A stretch of DNA of 64,000 nt, taken from Clytia hemisphaerica. Its lineage: Eukaryota; Cnidaria; Hydrozoa; Leptothecata; Clytiidae. This document shows positions 23,307 through 35,489 of the stretch, one piece after another. The stretch covers positions 625,370-689,369 of the forward strand of contig CACVBU010000619.1 in assembly GCA_902728285.1 (NCBI GenBank). Direction: 5' to 3'. Position numbers and translations under genes: made by a program. Within the stretch, counting starts at the first letter, position 1. The number at the start of each line of letters is the position of its first letter. A model generated the notes under the pieces. The model searched no databases, had not been told where the DNA came from, and saw only the letters and a list, made by a program, of their open reading frames with translations.

Positions 23307-25942
23307 TTTTCATGAAAAGGAATCTTGTATATTTTCATAATCAAACTATTTAATGTATCCTATTTAACTATTGCTTGTGACTTGCTGGATTTTCCAAAGA
23401 AAGAATATTAGTGAATGAACTAAAACACGAAAGCTTACAAATTGCTTACCTCCACTTTTTGGTGGCAATTCAATTATTGTACACGTTTGCTCCCAACCAA
23501 TCCAATATTTTGCATTTCTTTCAAACACTTTTTACCACCACATGCTGGTACTTAAGGTCTAGACGAAAAATAAGTAACCTCGTAATATTTTGCTCCAAAA
23601 TGTTTAAAAAAAGAAAAGATAGTTTTTGATTCTTAGCCGACTGTTCGCCTGCCTATTCTAATTGTGCATAAAATGGGCTGTCTAAAGTCAATGCATTGCC
23701 CTCTTTTGACGCCAATGCAAGGTCTTCTTTCAACCTTTTTTAAGCAAAGAATTTAACTGCCCACTTTGTGCCCGCTTTGTGCCTTAGATTAGAATATAGG
23801 TAGGGCGAAAGGTGAACCGTCTAAACTAGAGCTTACTTAGATTCGTCTTGGTACCGGGGTGTTGTCTGTTTCCAATACTATGTCCCGTTGTGTTTTTTCA
23901 TAAAGAAATATCACAGAATCCATATAGAAAGCCTAGGTTATTTTTCTTTACGTATACATCTTTATTTTTGACGGATAATTTCTACATCACGATTCTCCCT
24001 GAATACTGGTTAGCAAATCTTCCATATTTTAGAGAAACAAAAACTGCAGGGTGTCTACAGATTATTTTTCGGGATTTCAAGGTTTTCAAGGTTTTTTTGG
24101 TCATTCTTAAGTGGTTTTTCAAGTTTTTTTGGCAAAAGATTTGGCACTTTTCAAGGTTTTTTTGATACTCAGTTGACATGGCTCTCTACAAAAGTGTTGC
24201 TTTGAGGAAATTATTTTCGATCCTCAAAATTTTAAAGATGAACGGCCATTATTCCAAGACGTCAACCAGAATACTCTGGGTATCCAGTTCATGAATAGTG
24301 TAACCTATGTGATTTTTTATTTATATCATCTTATCCGACGAACCTATCTTTAACCTTTATCTTTAGGTTGCCCATTGATTTACTATTTCAATACTATGTA
24401 GCCGACCAACCCACTAAGCTTCCATTACTCACTTAGCTATCCACTTCGTATCAGTTTGAATCGTAGAATTTTATATACATAACATATACATAAAATATTT
24501 CAATTTCTTGTAAGAAGAACCAATATACTTTTGGAGATCAAGAAATTAATGATGAAAAAAAAAATAACGTGACGTAATATGAATGAAATAATGGTTCATG
24601 AAGAAACTTGGGGAACAGTTGATTTCTTAGGGCTCATGCAAACGGAAAATTAGTGAGAAAAACTCAGCTAATGCAATGGTAAAAGAATATGTTGCATTCC
24701 TTGAGACAGAATTGTAACAGAAACAGGGGGATATGGAATTCTCTAAATGTTATAAAGGCTTTAGCGCCGCAGGCGATTTTTGGAAATTTCCTCATGACAA
24801 ACAGTTTAGGAACGTACTTACTCTTACTTTTTTACTAGATAGAAATGACAGCAAAATTTCATCGGCCGGTTAATTTTTTTAGAGTCTTCAGGCCGGCGAA
24901 ATTTGCCATTCACCAGGCCAAAATAAAACCCCTCAGATAAGTTTTGTAAGATACTACTAGCAGACAATCGATAGAAAAGATGAAAAAACCTACCCTGAGT
25001 GCGACAATGGCGAGCATTTTCAAGATCAACAGTAAAGAGTGGATGAAATTATGGGAGGTTTCTTTTGAACATGAACAATAATTAAAGTAGGATAAATGTA
25101 CGCAAGTATCTAATAAACACAGTTTTAATTAACACGAGGTAATCTATTCGCGTTAATAACTTGAGTAGTTATACAAATGTAATAAGGTAGATCAAATCGT
25201 TTAAAGTCACAACACTTTAAGAGGACCCTTTAGTTTCCATTTCTTACATCAGGTCAAGATAACGGATCTCAGGGAAATTGGGTTCATTTAACAGCCGAAG
25301 CTTTATACTTGAAAATATTTTGAAAACTTTCATTACAGTGATTTAGTACGAAAAGGTGACGTTATCGGGGAAAATGGCCCAAAAAAGGTCGCCTTTTTCA
25401 TAGTGCTTCTTGAAATCATGATGTACCTGTGCCAAAATTACAGCCACGTGACTTTTTTAAGGTACAATTACGTGAAGCAGGAAGCGTGTAGATAGAAGCG
25501 GGTTCAATTCAACTTTTGAAAAGTCGTCATTTTTTTGCCTATTTTGAGGGTTAGGAGTTTTGCCTTACAACGTCAGTTTTTTGGCCATATAAACTTTTGC
25601 CAGGTCTAATTCGCGGGTTCCCTGTCAAAAAAGTTTCATAATCCTACCTACTTTCGAACTAATCACATGCAGTTGAGTCACACGAAAGGTGCTACGGATA
25701 ATAAGAATTTGGCTCTTTTGGAAAATCTATCATAACGACTGGAGCGATATCGAATTTCTCGTCTTTCACGGAGTTAATTATTTTCGAAAATTAAGATTTG
25801 CAGCAGTTCATTGTTCAAAATAAGATCATAATATTGCAATAATAAATCATAAGAAACAAAATAAGATAAACACCAATCAATTAACATAATAAATCAATAA
25901 ACCCTTAAAAATAAAAACAATATTGAGAAGCACGCTGCGTCA
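23307..25942. other. Intergenic region between convergent CAP and WSC genes
   Basis: About 2.6 kb of AT-rich non-coding DNA between the 3' ends of two genes. I see no recognisable gene. A low-complexity stretch of TTCAAGGTTTT-like units is annotated separately. Confidence 0.6.
24070..24168. repeat. Imperfect TTCAAGGTTTTT tandem repeat
   Basis: Four to five degenerate copies of a TTCAAGGTTTTTTTGG-like unit. It is simple-sequence or old-transposon material with no coding potential that I would trust. Confidence 0.5.
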
Positions 25943-25948
25943 TTTATT
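25943..25948 (-). promoter_or_regulatory. AATAAA overlapping the stop codon of the WSC gene
   Basis: On the minus strand the stop codon TAA lies inside AATAAA. I found no other AATAAA in the next 100 bases downstream, so the 3' UTR may be extremely short, or a variant signal is used. Confidence 0.4.
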
Positions 25949-28900
25949 TTGTTGACTTGGTGAAAGCTGTGGCACAATTGCTGTCTCCAGATCCCGAGTT
26001 ATGTTGACAAGCAAGCTTCTTTGCGCCTGAATTTTGATTGGTGACAATGACCTGCAAAACATCAGTGTCTGGGTAGTTCCATTGACCGAACGCATAAATC
26101 TCACGGTTGGTTCCTTGCGATAAAAAATAAACGCGAAAGGTTGGTTGCATATAGAACCGTTAAGGTCAGAACGGTTTAATGTGATTGAAGAGTCAGAGAA
26201 GTTGATGGGTTTTCTTAAGAAACAATTTCATGATTCTTAAGGACTTAAGTATTGAGAGGACTTCGAAAATCCAGCGAGAAAAAACAAAGTCTTGTGGTAA
26301 CAATCGGAAAACCTTTTAACGAACCTGTTAGGATACTGGTGACATCTTGGAACGTGGAATCACCATTGTTCCATGACAGTTTATACTTGCCCAACATTTG
26401 GAAGATACCTTTCCACTTGTACACAATGTCCACTTTCTTACGGAGGAGGTTGATCATCACCTTCAAAGAACACAATAGTAAAAAGATTTGATGTTGTCGC
26501 AGTATTTTTATTTGAGTTGCACCTCCTACAAATGAGATTACTAGTGAGATTGATTTCGAATTTTATAAGAAAATAACTGTACCCCTTCATTAGCTGGCAC
26601 ATCAACCGTGACGTGTGTTTGATCTGCCATTGATTGTACATGTGTTTTACTGCGCTCCACATTGAAAGTGGAAGAAGCTGAAATTTGAGTCGAGAACTCC
26701 GTTGACGCTTTCACGCCGAAGGCACTTGCTTCAAGACCAACTTTGGTGCCGATGGTGACCCCCATTGAGAAGCCGGATCCAATCTTGAGAGTGGAAGAGG
26801 TAGTGATAGTGCTGGTGACTCGCTTGTTGCACGTGTATGCTTTGTTGGACGCAGTGCAAATGACTGGCTTGAAGTTCTTTACTTGTTGTGGTGCAGCAAC
26901 TGTAGGTTGTGTCTAAAGGAAGTGTTATTGAGTTATTGTACCACAATTGAAACCTACTCCTGTTAGCATGTGATTCATATGATGATGATTGTAAGAAGGG
27001 AAAGTGCCACAAAAAGGCGTTAAATATCAAATGAAGCCTACCTTATCTTCGACTTTGAATTCTCGAGCTTCCAAATACATTCCATTGGTTGTGTCAGTGA
27101 TCGATTTACATTTGTAAGAGCTTGTGGATGCACTGCGGTCAATTGCGTCCATACTACACTCCTTCAGTTTGCCATCGGTGCCTCGAATACGGACTGATAT
27201 TTTTGGATTCTCTGCGAAAGATTTTCCATTGTTCGGGCCCATACTACAGCATCTGAATTCTTCAATACAATAGAGATTGTTGCAGCTGTTTCGGAACATA
27301 CCAGACATGTAGTAACCATTGTTACACTTTGACCATCCTGTGAAGATCAAGAAAAATGTGAGAGTATTTTTCATGGAAAACAAGACAAATCATAATGTAA
27401 ATGGCTAGAAACTAAATATTCAAATAGAGATAAAAACAAAGCATGAGGGTGTATAAAAGGGCAGACGTTAGATTATGATACCTTTATGGTCGAAGGATTT
27501 CCATACATTTTTGTTGTAACAATGTTTCCATTGCGACACTTGTGACTTTGGTTTGCAACACATGAACTCTTCAATGTTGTGCAGATGGTTCCCACTCGTC
27601 CTGTAAATACCGTGCATGTAATATCCTAGAGAAAATTATCACTTCATTATTTTATATTGTACAGTATATTGTGGTCCACAAGCAGAGTATTAGGGGAGGG
27701 ACTGAGAAAGATTTTTGATATTAAATAGTGGACCAAAAGCTCCTGATTATCATAAAAAAACAAATTAGTGTGAGCCACCTTGGTTTACCCTTACAAGAAG
27801 TATATAGGTTTGTATTTTCCTTTCTCATTCTATTATACCAAAGCCTACCCTTTGCGATACAATTTAAGGGACAGCAAAGATTACAGGAAATACGGTATAA
27901 TCGTTACAAGCATTAGCTTACCGTTTTTGCAGACAGCCCAGTTCTTTCTATTCCAAATATCCCAGATGTTTAACTTGTAACAATCGCGATCATTAGCTCC
28001 TCCTGAATACAGGTGCGAAGCTGCACTCTTGCATTCTGCTTCTTCGAGCAAAAAGATTTGATCCTTGTCGCCTTTACGGTTATTATTACGGTACAGACCG
28101 GTCATGTAGAGTCCATTGGGACAGCTTGACCATCCTTTGTGATCGAAAGACTTCCACCAATTAGCATTTTCGGTGGCTACTGATGGTTTCCTGACGTTTC
28201 CGATCATGTGTCTTCGATAGTCTCCACTGGTTTGCCATATGTTGGCAATTCGACGAACCACTTGCTTTGCAACGTCAATATTTCCGACCACGGAAACAGT
28301 AAACGTACCAACACCTAAGACAAATCACAATCAATTACCAATTGGACTCTTCACAAGAATGCTTGTCAAAGTTGATATGTTCAATTAAAGAACTTGTAAA
28401 GTCCAACTAGTAAGTCAAAGTTAAGAGCTTGAGCAGCCACCTGCAGACGGGACATCAGATGAGCCTTCAAAGCGTCAAATGCTGTTGAAAGCATTGGTTC
28501 AAAAGAAATGTTCTGGTTCGTTTTCAAAACGTTTGAATTTCTCCTCCTGAAAAGCTTATCTTGCATTAGTATCGCTACGAAAGCATTTAAAGTGAATCAG
28601 TTTAGCATGAGTAAATTGATTCTCGTTATTCTTGTTAGCTAAAAGGTGAATTTGAAGTGTATCCATAAATATACGTTACCTCCGCAACATTCTTGTGCAG
28701 TGGTACATGCAGTGTAAGTTCTACATCTCGTTCGACATTTGTCGTCAGCCACCTGTTTTCCTCGTGGGTAGATATTGCGACACCAACAAATTCCACCTGA
28801 GGAATAGAATGTTGAAAAGGAAAATTAAGGGAACTAATTAATTCTTTCATTTTTCTACGAGTTTTCAAGAATTTATACTAAAAATGGCATATTCGTGTGC

Positions 28901-29227
28901 TAATATTCGTGGTAGAAAGAGTTGCATTCTGTTGTATAAAGCTTACTAATGGCAAAATAGATTCTAATGTGTTGTAATTATACCATGGACTATTACAATA
29001 CCTCTTGTAGCAGCTAACATATAGCCTTTGTCTCTACAGAAATCTTGACAGCGAATATTTGAAGCATGTTCACCCATATTGGTATGGACGCCTGAACCTG
29101 GAAGTGAATTGAAACAGCCTTCAACGGTGACTGCAAGTGCTGACCGTTTGACCACGTCTTTGGCTAACCCAACATCCAGGGTGGATGATAGCAGGAGTAG
29201 GATACATGATAGTTGCAAAAACAGCAT
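25944..29227 (-). CDS. Secreted WSC-domain protein with Cys-rich repeats and aerolysin-like C-terminus
   Basis: Eight minus-strand exons (29002-29227, 28680-28796, 27922-28314, 27482-27625, 27042-27337, 26583-26912, 26325-26460, 25944-26113) join in frame into about 603 residues. A signal peptide (residues 1 to about 22) precedes a WSC carbohydrate-binding domain (about 30-113, ending QECCGG). Residues of about 150-340 carry repeats of the type FDHKGW..C.NG.YM.G.YR....EE..C. From about 400 on, long Ser/Thr-alternating strands and VDVPANEG resemble the beta-rich, membrane-inserting fold of aerolysin/ETX-MTX2 proteins. This suggests a secreted, glycan-targeted pore-forming or defence protein. 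The WSC call is firm, the aerolysin-like call rests on pattern only, and I do not recognise the middle repeats. Toxic activity is not shown by sequence. Confidence 0.8.
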
Positions 29228-30279
29228 GACTTCAAATGTTGGTACTAAAACAAGAGAGAATTTCAACAGAGAGCTACATCAGACTTTTGAACCCTACTTT
29301 GAGGTGATGCAAAACCAAAGATTTTTAAATCAAGGTGTAATAAATTCAAAAATAGCTACGATATATTTTGACCACGATATATATCCATACATGACAGCTA
29401 AATCAAAACAGACTTTTTTAGTTTTCGGCTTTTGGGAAAAAACGTTTTTATGTCAAGATATTTGAACGATATAGAGAATTCACACATTATTTCATAAGAA
29501 TCACAGTACACGCCATTCAGGCTCGGCTCTTCTACTTATTTTGACACTTTGAGCTTCATACTGTTATTATCCTTTTAATATTTGTAGGGTATTTTTTCAG
29601 GCTTTATACCCGATACACAACACTTAATTTGCTTAAAATTCAAACAATTCAAAGTTCAGCATTATTTTTAAATTAAACCTCTTTGTCTAATAAGATTATT
29701 CCTATATAAAAAAGAGTGTAGGTGAATTTTCTGGTCGAAATGAAAATAGCTAGAAAATGATAGTAGCTTACATTCGGAATTCCTGTTCTTCTTTTTTTCT
29801 TCTCGCCTTGGCTGAACTCAATTATAATATCTTCATAAACTTGTCTCGCCTTTTATCTTGTACAAGATGGCGTACGAATGAACAAAACCAAGAAGTGCAT
29901 TTTTGAAATCGGAGCATTGTTCTTCAAACAAAGACAATCAAAGTCACAATTTGAACAAAAGATAAATCTTGAATTGCCCAATCCTTTTGTAGTTTGTTTG
30001 GAGGTAAGTTTTCAGAGAAACATTTGCTCAAGTAAAGTGGTCAACAAAACTTGTTTGTAGACGATGATATGGTTGCCTTGGCAGCAAACTTGAAGGAAGA
30101 ATATTTTCTTTGATAGAAAGTTTCGTCCGGATGATGCCAAGACAAAACTGAGTTTTAAAGGCCCCGGTTTCATTCAATAAGAAGTCACACAATAATTTAA
30201 TTTACAGATTACTTTTCAAGACTTTTTGCTTATTTACTTTGTCTCTTTGTAATATGGATCAAACTTTACCTCTAATTAG

Positions 30280-31960
30280 GAGGCCCCCCCAGCGGACCCA
30301 AAATTCACGCCATCACGCCAAATTTTTTTCGATTTCACGCCATCACGCCTGAAAAATTTGATTTTCACGATCACACCAATTTTTTTCGATTTCACGCCAT
30401 TACGCCTAGAAAATTTAGTTTTCACGCTCATATTCTCTGGATAAATTCAGTTTTAGACCACGTTTAGGCCCATGGTATGGATAAAATGCCGTTATATAAA
30501 CTTAATTTTTGCCCACAAATGGCGTGTGTTTGGTCGCCAATCAGTTTTTCGGCATTCTCATACACGTAAGTCAAGATTATATATATATCATTTTTCCTAT
30601 CGGAAACACCCGAAAAATCTGGAAGGAATTTGATTTGTTTTTCTATTTTTAGTAATACACAGGGGTCAAATTCAAATTTTTTCGGGTGTTTCCGATAAGA
30701 AAAATGACGTAATCTTGACTTATGCATATCAAAAATTGACAACTGGTGGGTCACATCAAAGGGTCCAGTTTGAGGTATATTTGAGTAAATTGAAAAAGCC
30801 AACCATAGTTGGGCAACGGAGAAAATATTTGAATTTTGAAGAGGTCAAAGTGCTTTTTTAGGACCCATTTCAATTCAATTTAAAAAAAATAATGGAAATC
30901 TTTTAAAAGTGCAAAGAGCTTTTTTGGTAAAAACATAAGTGTCCCCTGGTCCCCCCGTTGACGGGACCCATGGGTATTAATTGTGAATTGGCGTGAATAG
31001 TTCTCAAAAGGTTAACGAGGAGGCGCAACCATGGTTTGCGCAGACGGGAGAAATTTTCAATTTAGTATGGCTAAAATTGCCCTCATTTACTCTCTTTTTC
31101 CAAAATATGGTTTAACATCACAGGATTCCTTTGATCAGAATGCCAATCTGCTCAAAATTACACCTCATAATAAACCTTTTGCTTCTTTCTGTTTAAGGCT
31201 TTGCTACAAATACATATTTTCCTGAAATAAAGGACCTGATGTCTTTGATGCATCTAAGAATAAGCATCTAGTAAGAAAGAGAGGAAAATGTTAGTTATGG
31301 AGGAAGCGCAACCATGGTTTGCGCCGACGGGAGAAGTTTTCAATTTTCGACCACTGCGATCTTCAGATCCACATCCCGCGTGTGTTCCCTCAAAATCGGA
31401 ATTGGAATTATTCTCGATGAGTAGAACTTTGAAATTTTCACTGGATATTCGTTTTATTGTTCTGTATCAGATAAAGAAAAAATCCTATCTTTAAACAACA
31501 TTCATTATTTTCTATAGCCAAAATTGAACATTATTGAATCCGATTAAAGATCGCCGTGGACCCTCTCATAGCATTCCACTTTATTTTGAAGACTAGCTAG
31601 CAGCTGCTAAAGACAATTGGAAGTTACAAGGATAAATGGCAGATGAATAAAACTGTTTGCACCGTTTATATTCTTTTATGTTTTAAAATGAGATCTGTAG
31701 GAGTACGACTAAGAAAATTTTGAAATTTAGACCCTCCTAATTGGCTAAAATGGATATAAAATTATGATTCAAGTAATGAATATAATTTTCACGATCACGC
31801 TGAACTGCAAATTTCACGCCATCACGCCTAAAAAAACTCGATTTCACGATCACACCGGCACTTCATTTTCACGCCATCACGCCGTTTTTTCCAAAATTTC
31901 ACGCCATCACGCTACGAAAAACCCTCCATCACGCCATCACGCCAACCGCTGGGGGGCCTC
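30280..31960. mobile_element. 1.7-kb DNA transposon with 15-bp TIRs and TCACGCC subterminal repeats
   Basis: The termini GAGGCCCCCCAGCGG / CCGCTGGGGGGCCTC are inverse complements (the left C-run is one base longer). The 6-bp AATTAG is duplicated at 30274-30279 and 31961-31966. Both ends carry clusters of CACGCCATCACGCC-like words (about 30305-30430 and 31790-31945). The interior has no long ORF, so it is non-autonomous. Two near-palindromic copies of GCGCAACCATGGTTTGCGC sit at 31023 and 31306. Subterminal repeat clusters recall CACTA-like or similar superfamilies, but the termini do not match a family I can name. Confidence 0.8.
30565..30723. repeat. Long hairpin inside the 1.7-kb transposon
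   Basis: An arm at 30565-30618 (GTAAGTCAAGATTA..CGGAAACACCCGAAAAAT) is repeated in inverse orientation at about 30674-30723 with few mismatches, separated by about 60 bp. Transcripts would form a stable stem. Confidence 0.6.
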
Positions 31961-33980
31961 AATTAGCGGACACTAACCTGTCTTCCCGATGGTTTCCGCT
32001 AATTAGAGGTTCCTCTGTATTTCTTCTAACGGTATAAATTAGAAGAACGAGGGGGACGATTTGTTTGTTCGTTATTTTCGGTTGAGCAGTATTCTTAGTT
32101 GGGTTTTATAGAAAAAACTTTTTTCAAAAAGGCCATTCAACTAACTTACGGAATTAGCATCGCAAAATTCTCCTTCTATCTTTTCTGCAGCGAAACCGTC
32201 TTATTTATTTATTGAAGGTGAAGAAATGTTGACTTTCCAAGCAAACATCAGCAATTTTATCATAATATTCATAATATTAAACGAAATAATATTGAAGTTT
32301 GTCTAACAAATGCAAGCACGAATGCCATGATGGCCAGCACGAGAGAAATGCTGAAAGGTTGAGAGATTCAACATTGCCACTATAGAATGAATGAGTGATT
32401 AAAAACCTGACAACTCTTTTCCCAAATTTCTTTATAGGCTTTACTCGCCAAAGCCGATATCGCTAAGATCTTCTCCAGGTGGGTGTAGTTAAGTGAAGTG
32501 GGTGTGCTACCATTTCTACGATTGAAAAATAATTGAAGGCGTTGTAGAACACCGGTATGAATAAAAAAGATTAAATCGATTGAAAAATGATAAGCAAGGG
32601 GATAGTACAGTAACTAACCCCCAAGTTTAATCAAGGAGGTATATGGGGATGTTTTTGGAAATCCATATAAATGGTCAGAGGAAATTTGTGTATCGAATAG
32701 GTCTTATATGTGATTTTCGTCTATGCATTTTTAAAACATGACAAGAAACATGTACACATGTTCTACAACACGTTCTAACCAAACCTTAGAGGGATAAAGC
32801 ATCATCATCAAATAACATAGAATAAACAACTCTGGAATTGGGTGGACAAAATTCTGTAGTTTTTCCCATTTTTCTCTTAGTTCTCTGGGGGCGTGTCGGA
32901 GGTGTGTGTGTCACAGTTGTAGAAGTGGAAGGACTCAAATTTTTGTTTCAAAAATGGAAAGGATGGAGCCTATACTAGCCTAGAACTTAAATCTTTCTAA
33001 AATTAAGCGTCACGATAAGGAATAGAAAGAACATGGAAATAACCGATGAGCTAACTTGACAAATATGCCTGTATATCGGAAGGATGAACTGCGCGAAACG
33101 GATCAGCGCTCGAATCAAATGAACAACTAGACTTTACATCAACGTGCAAACTGAGTAATAAAGATATCCGATACAAGTTGGTTAAATATTCATAATCATA
33201 TCTTCAAGTACAGAATTCCAACAAAGGATACTATTTTATAGCAGACATTATTTTATAAGAACATTTTGGAGATTGATTTTAATAAATTGGTCATTTTTCA
33301 TTTTGGCACATTAATAAAAGAATTTGACGAATAAGTCTGAGCACCTCTAGAAGTTATCCGGTACGAAACAAAAATACAAGGTAGTTAAACTAAAACAGTA
33401 GGCTTAGCGCTTTAGTACTTTCTCCACGTTTCTCTGCACTTGAAACAGACTTCGAGTTTGGTTTTTGTCAATTTTGATATTTTCTTATAAAACATTTGGT
33501 TTTGAATATTCCTATGAAAAATTAACCACTATCCAAAATTTCGTCGTTTTGTCATAAATGCTTTAGCAGTAACTGTGCACCGCCAACCCTGTATGTCTGT
33601 ATGGATCTTTATCTGTTACTAATAGCAACTAGATGAATAGACTATTCTGCAGCGATTTTATGAATTGGGAATCTTCTATTTTTTTGAAATGAGCATTGAA
33701 TGCGTTGATTGAAAAGGTATTTGAATGCAGCTATGCTATCTTCTTTGCGTTTGCTCCTATTCAAGAGGTATCAAATAGAAATACTATTAATCAAATGAAG
33801 AAAGAAGGTATTTCTTGCACTAATTCGACTTTATATGGCAGATGAGAGGAAAGTTGTGTAAGCATATTTTAAAATAAGAAGAATATTTGAAATTGTAAAC
33901 ATTGAAATGTACAATAATATCGCAACCAAATGAACAATTTTCAATATTTGAAATGAGTTTGTTTGGTTCAGTTGTTTTTC

Positions 33981-34101
33981 ATGACCAGCATGTATCGTGT
34001 TTACGTATTGTTTCATTTGTTCCTGTTTGTTTGGTTGTTTACTTCATATGTGACGCATGCGCAAGATGAAGGGAAGAAAATTGTTTTAGAAGCACACGTG
34101 G
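33981..34101 (+). CDS. Candidate first coding exon (signal peptide) of the giant dystroglycan-like gene
   Basis: An ATG (33981; in-frame alternatives at 33963 and 33990) opens a strong signal peptide: Met-Tyr-Arg followed by about 17 hydrophobic residues (VLFHLFLFVWLFTSYV) and a likely cleavage site at THAQ. Two usable donors follow: GTGGGT after 34097 (phase 0) and GTAAAT after 34101 (phase 1). The phase-0 donor would join in frame to the acceptor at 35994. The giant gene otherwise lacks a signal peptide, and this is the only good one upstream on its strand. The link is inference; intermediate exons are possible. Confidence 0.45.
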
Positions 34102-34449
34102 GTAAATTGTTTATCCAACAAACGAAACATTTTTGCAAGGTGAACTATTCTTCTGATTAGTTGAAATTAATTTTCATCGTGATTTATAAAGCGAATTATG
34201 TACAAGTCTAACTAAAAGTTGTACTGTTTTGCTGTTTGTGTAAACTTTTTCGCAATAGATTAATTAGCCACTGACCTGGTTTCTACATTGAATGCAAACA
34301 AGTGATACTTTTATGGACCTACCTGGTTATGCATTAAACACATATATAATTGATATATACGTGAGCATGACCGTTAGTCAATCATTCAGAACACAAATAG
34401 TGACGGTCTATTAAAATTAGTTGTTTGTTTCTTACAAAAAACGTTTAGA

Positions 34450-35330
34450 AACCAAAATTTCATGCTCTTGAAATATTCTTTCATATTTAAGACTTCGTGA
34501 GCAAAAAAAACATCTATCTCATCAAAAAATTGAGTAATTTGGCTAAGAACATTGATGCATGCTTATTAATAGTGATTCTTATAGATAAAGATGCCTTTTT
34601 TGAGCTGAAAAAACTCTTTTTTTTTACAGATATCTGCTTGAGCCATCTTTTATCTACTTTCATACAAAAAAGCAGAAAAAAATGAATGATCCAATATTTC
34701 ACAAAGTCCAAAAAACTCAAATTTGCCCAAAAACATTTTTTTTCGAAAATCAGGCACCGTCACCTTCGAGGGTTTATAGTTCTGCATCTTTGTGCAAAAA
34801 ATCATAAAGAATGAAAGAGCCAATCTCGAGAAAAGCTAATACTTAAATAATTGATAATGTGCTTATAAAAAAATATCGAATTTGGCCAGTTTTTCTGTAA
34901 AAACACGCCAAGCAACCAAAATTTCATCTCTAAACACACATATTTTTCAAAAGTAAGCCGTCATGAGCAAAAAAAACATCAATCTCATAAAAAAGTGAGT
35001 AATTTGCCTAAGAACATTGATGTCTGCTTATTAATAGTGATTCTTATAGATAAACATGCGTTTTTTGACCCAACACAATTTTTTTGCAAAAATCTTCCAT
35101 ATTTTACCTATGATGGTACCCTACTTTCATGCAAAAAATCAGAAAAAATTAATGATCCAATTTTTCACAAAATCGAAAAAACCTGTTTTTTGGCCCAAAT
35201 TTGCCCAAAAAATTTTTTTTCGAAAATCGGGCTCCGTCACATTCTGCCCACCATCATTTTTCACTTTTGTACCAAAAATCAAAAGATTCCTATGATTCAA
35301 TCCTGAGAAAAGCTGGTAACAGACGAACGA
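34450..35330. repeat. Tandem duplication, unit about 465 bp
   Basis: Sequence from 34450 is repeated from 34914 with clear similarity. Examples are ACCAAAATTTCAT at both starts, TGAGCAAAAAAAACATC at 34498 and 34964, GCTTATTAATAGTGATTC in both, and CGAAAATCxGGCxCCGTCAC and GAGAAAAGCT near both ends. Internal poly-A/T runs differ. No coding frame is conserved between the copies. Confidence 0.75.
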
Positions 35331-35489
35331 ACGAACACGGTTAATTTATAGGACCTCTATCCCACCGGGGTAGGTCCAAAAAGTGCTCACTTATCCTGAC
35401 TAGACTTTCATCACGAAGCCACAAACGACATTTCTTATTAATGATTGCAAGATCACACAATTTCAAAAGTGTTTTTCATCCATTTCAGG

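Larger units (their letters stand above)
30268..32009. mobile_element. Palindromic MITE split by a later insertion
   Basis: The arms CCTCTAATTAGCGGA and TCCGCTAATTAGAGG are inverse complements. The left arm is broken after AATTAG at 30279 and resumes at 31961, because another element sits inside it. Without that insert the palindromic element would be under 100 bp, with a 25-bp spacer. Its full ends may extend a few bases further (TTCCTCTGT on the right). Family resemblance to pogo-type elements is only a guess. Confidence 0.6.
29228..33962. other. Repeat-rich intergenic region
   Basis: About 4.7 kb upstream of the divergent WSC gene and the candidate first exon of the giant gene. It is non-coding apart from short chance frames. 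It is dominated by the nested transposons at 30268-32009; the remainder shows nothing I can name. Confidence 0.6.

Noticed and set aside
28381..28566. Extra exon of the WSC gene
   Set aside because: Its only workable acceptor gives the wrong phase, and exons 28680-28796 and 27922-28314 already join in frame.
30300..31945. CRISPR-like array of CACGCCATCACGCC repeats
   Set aside because: The words are irregularly spaced, confined to the two ends of a TIR-bounded element and lie in animal DNA; they are subterminal transposon repeats.
33831..35295. Other short frames around the candidate signal exon and the tandem duplication
   Set aside because: They are low-complexity (Phe/Lys runs from A/T tracts), not conserved between the two repeat units and lack splice context.
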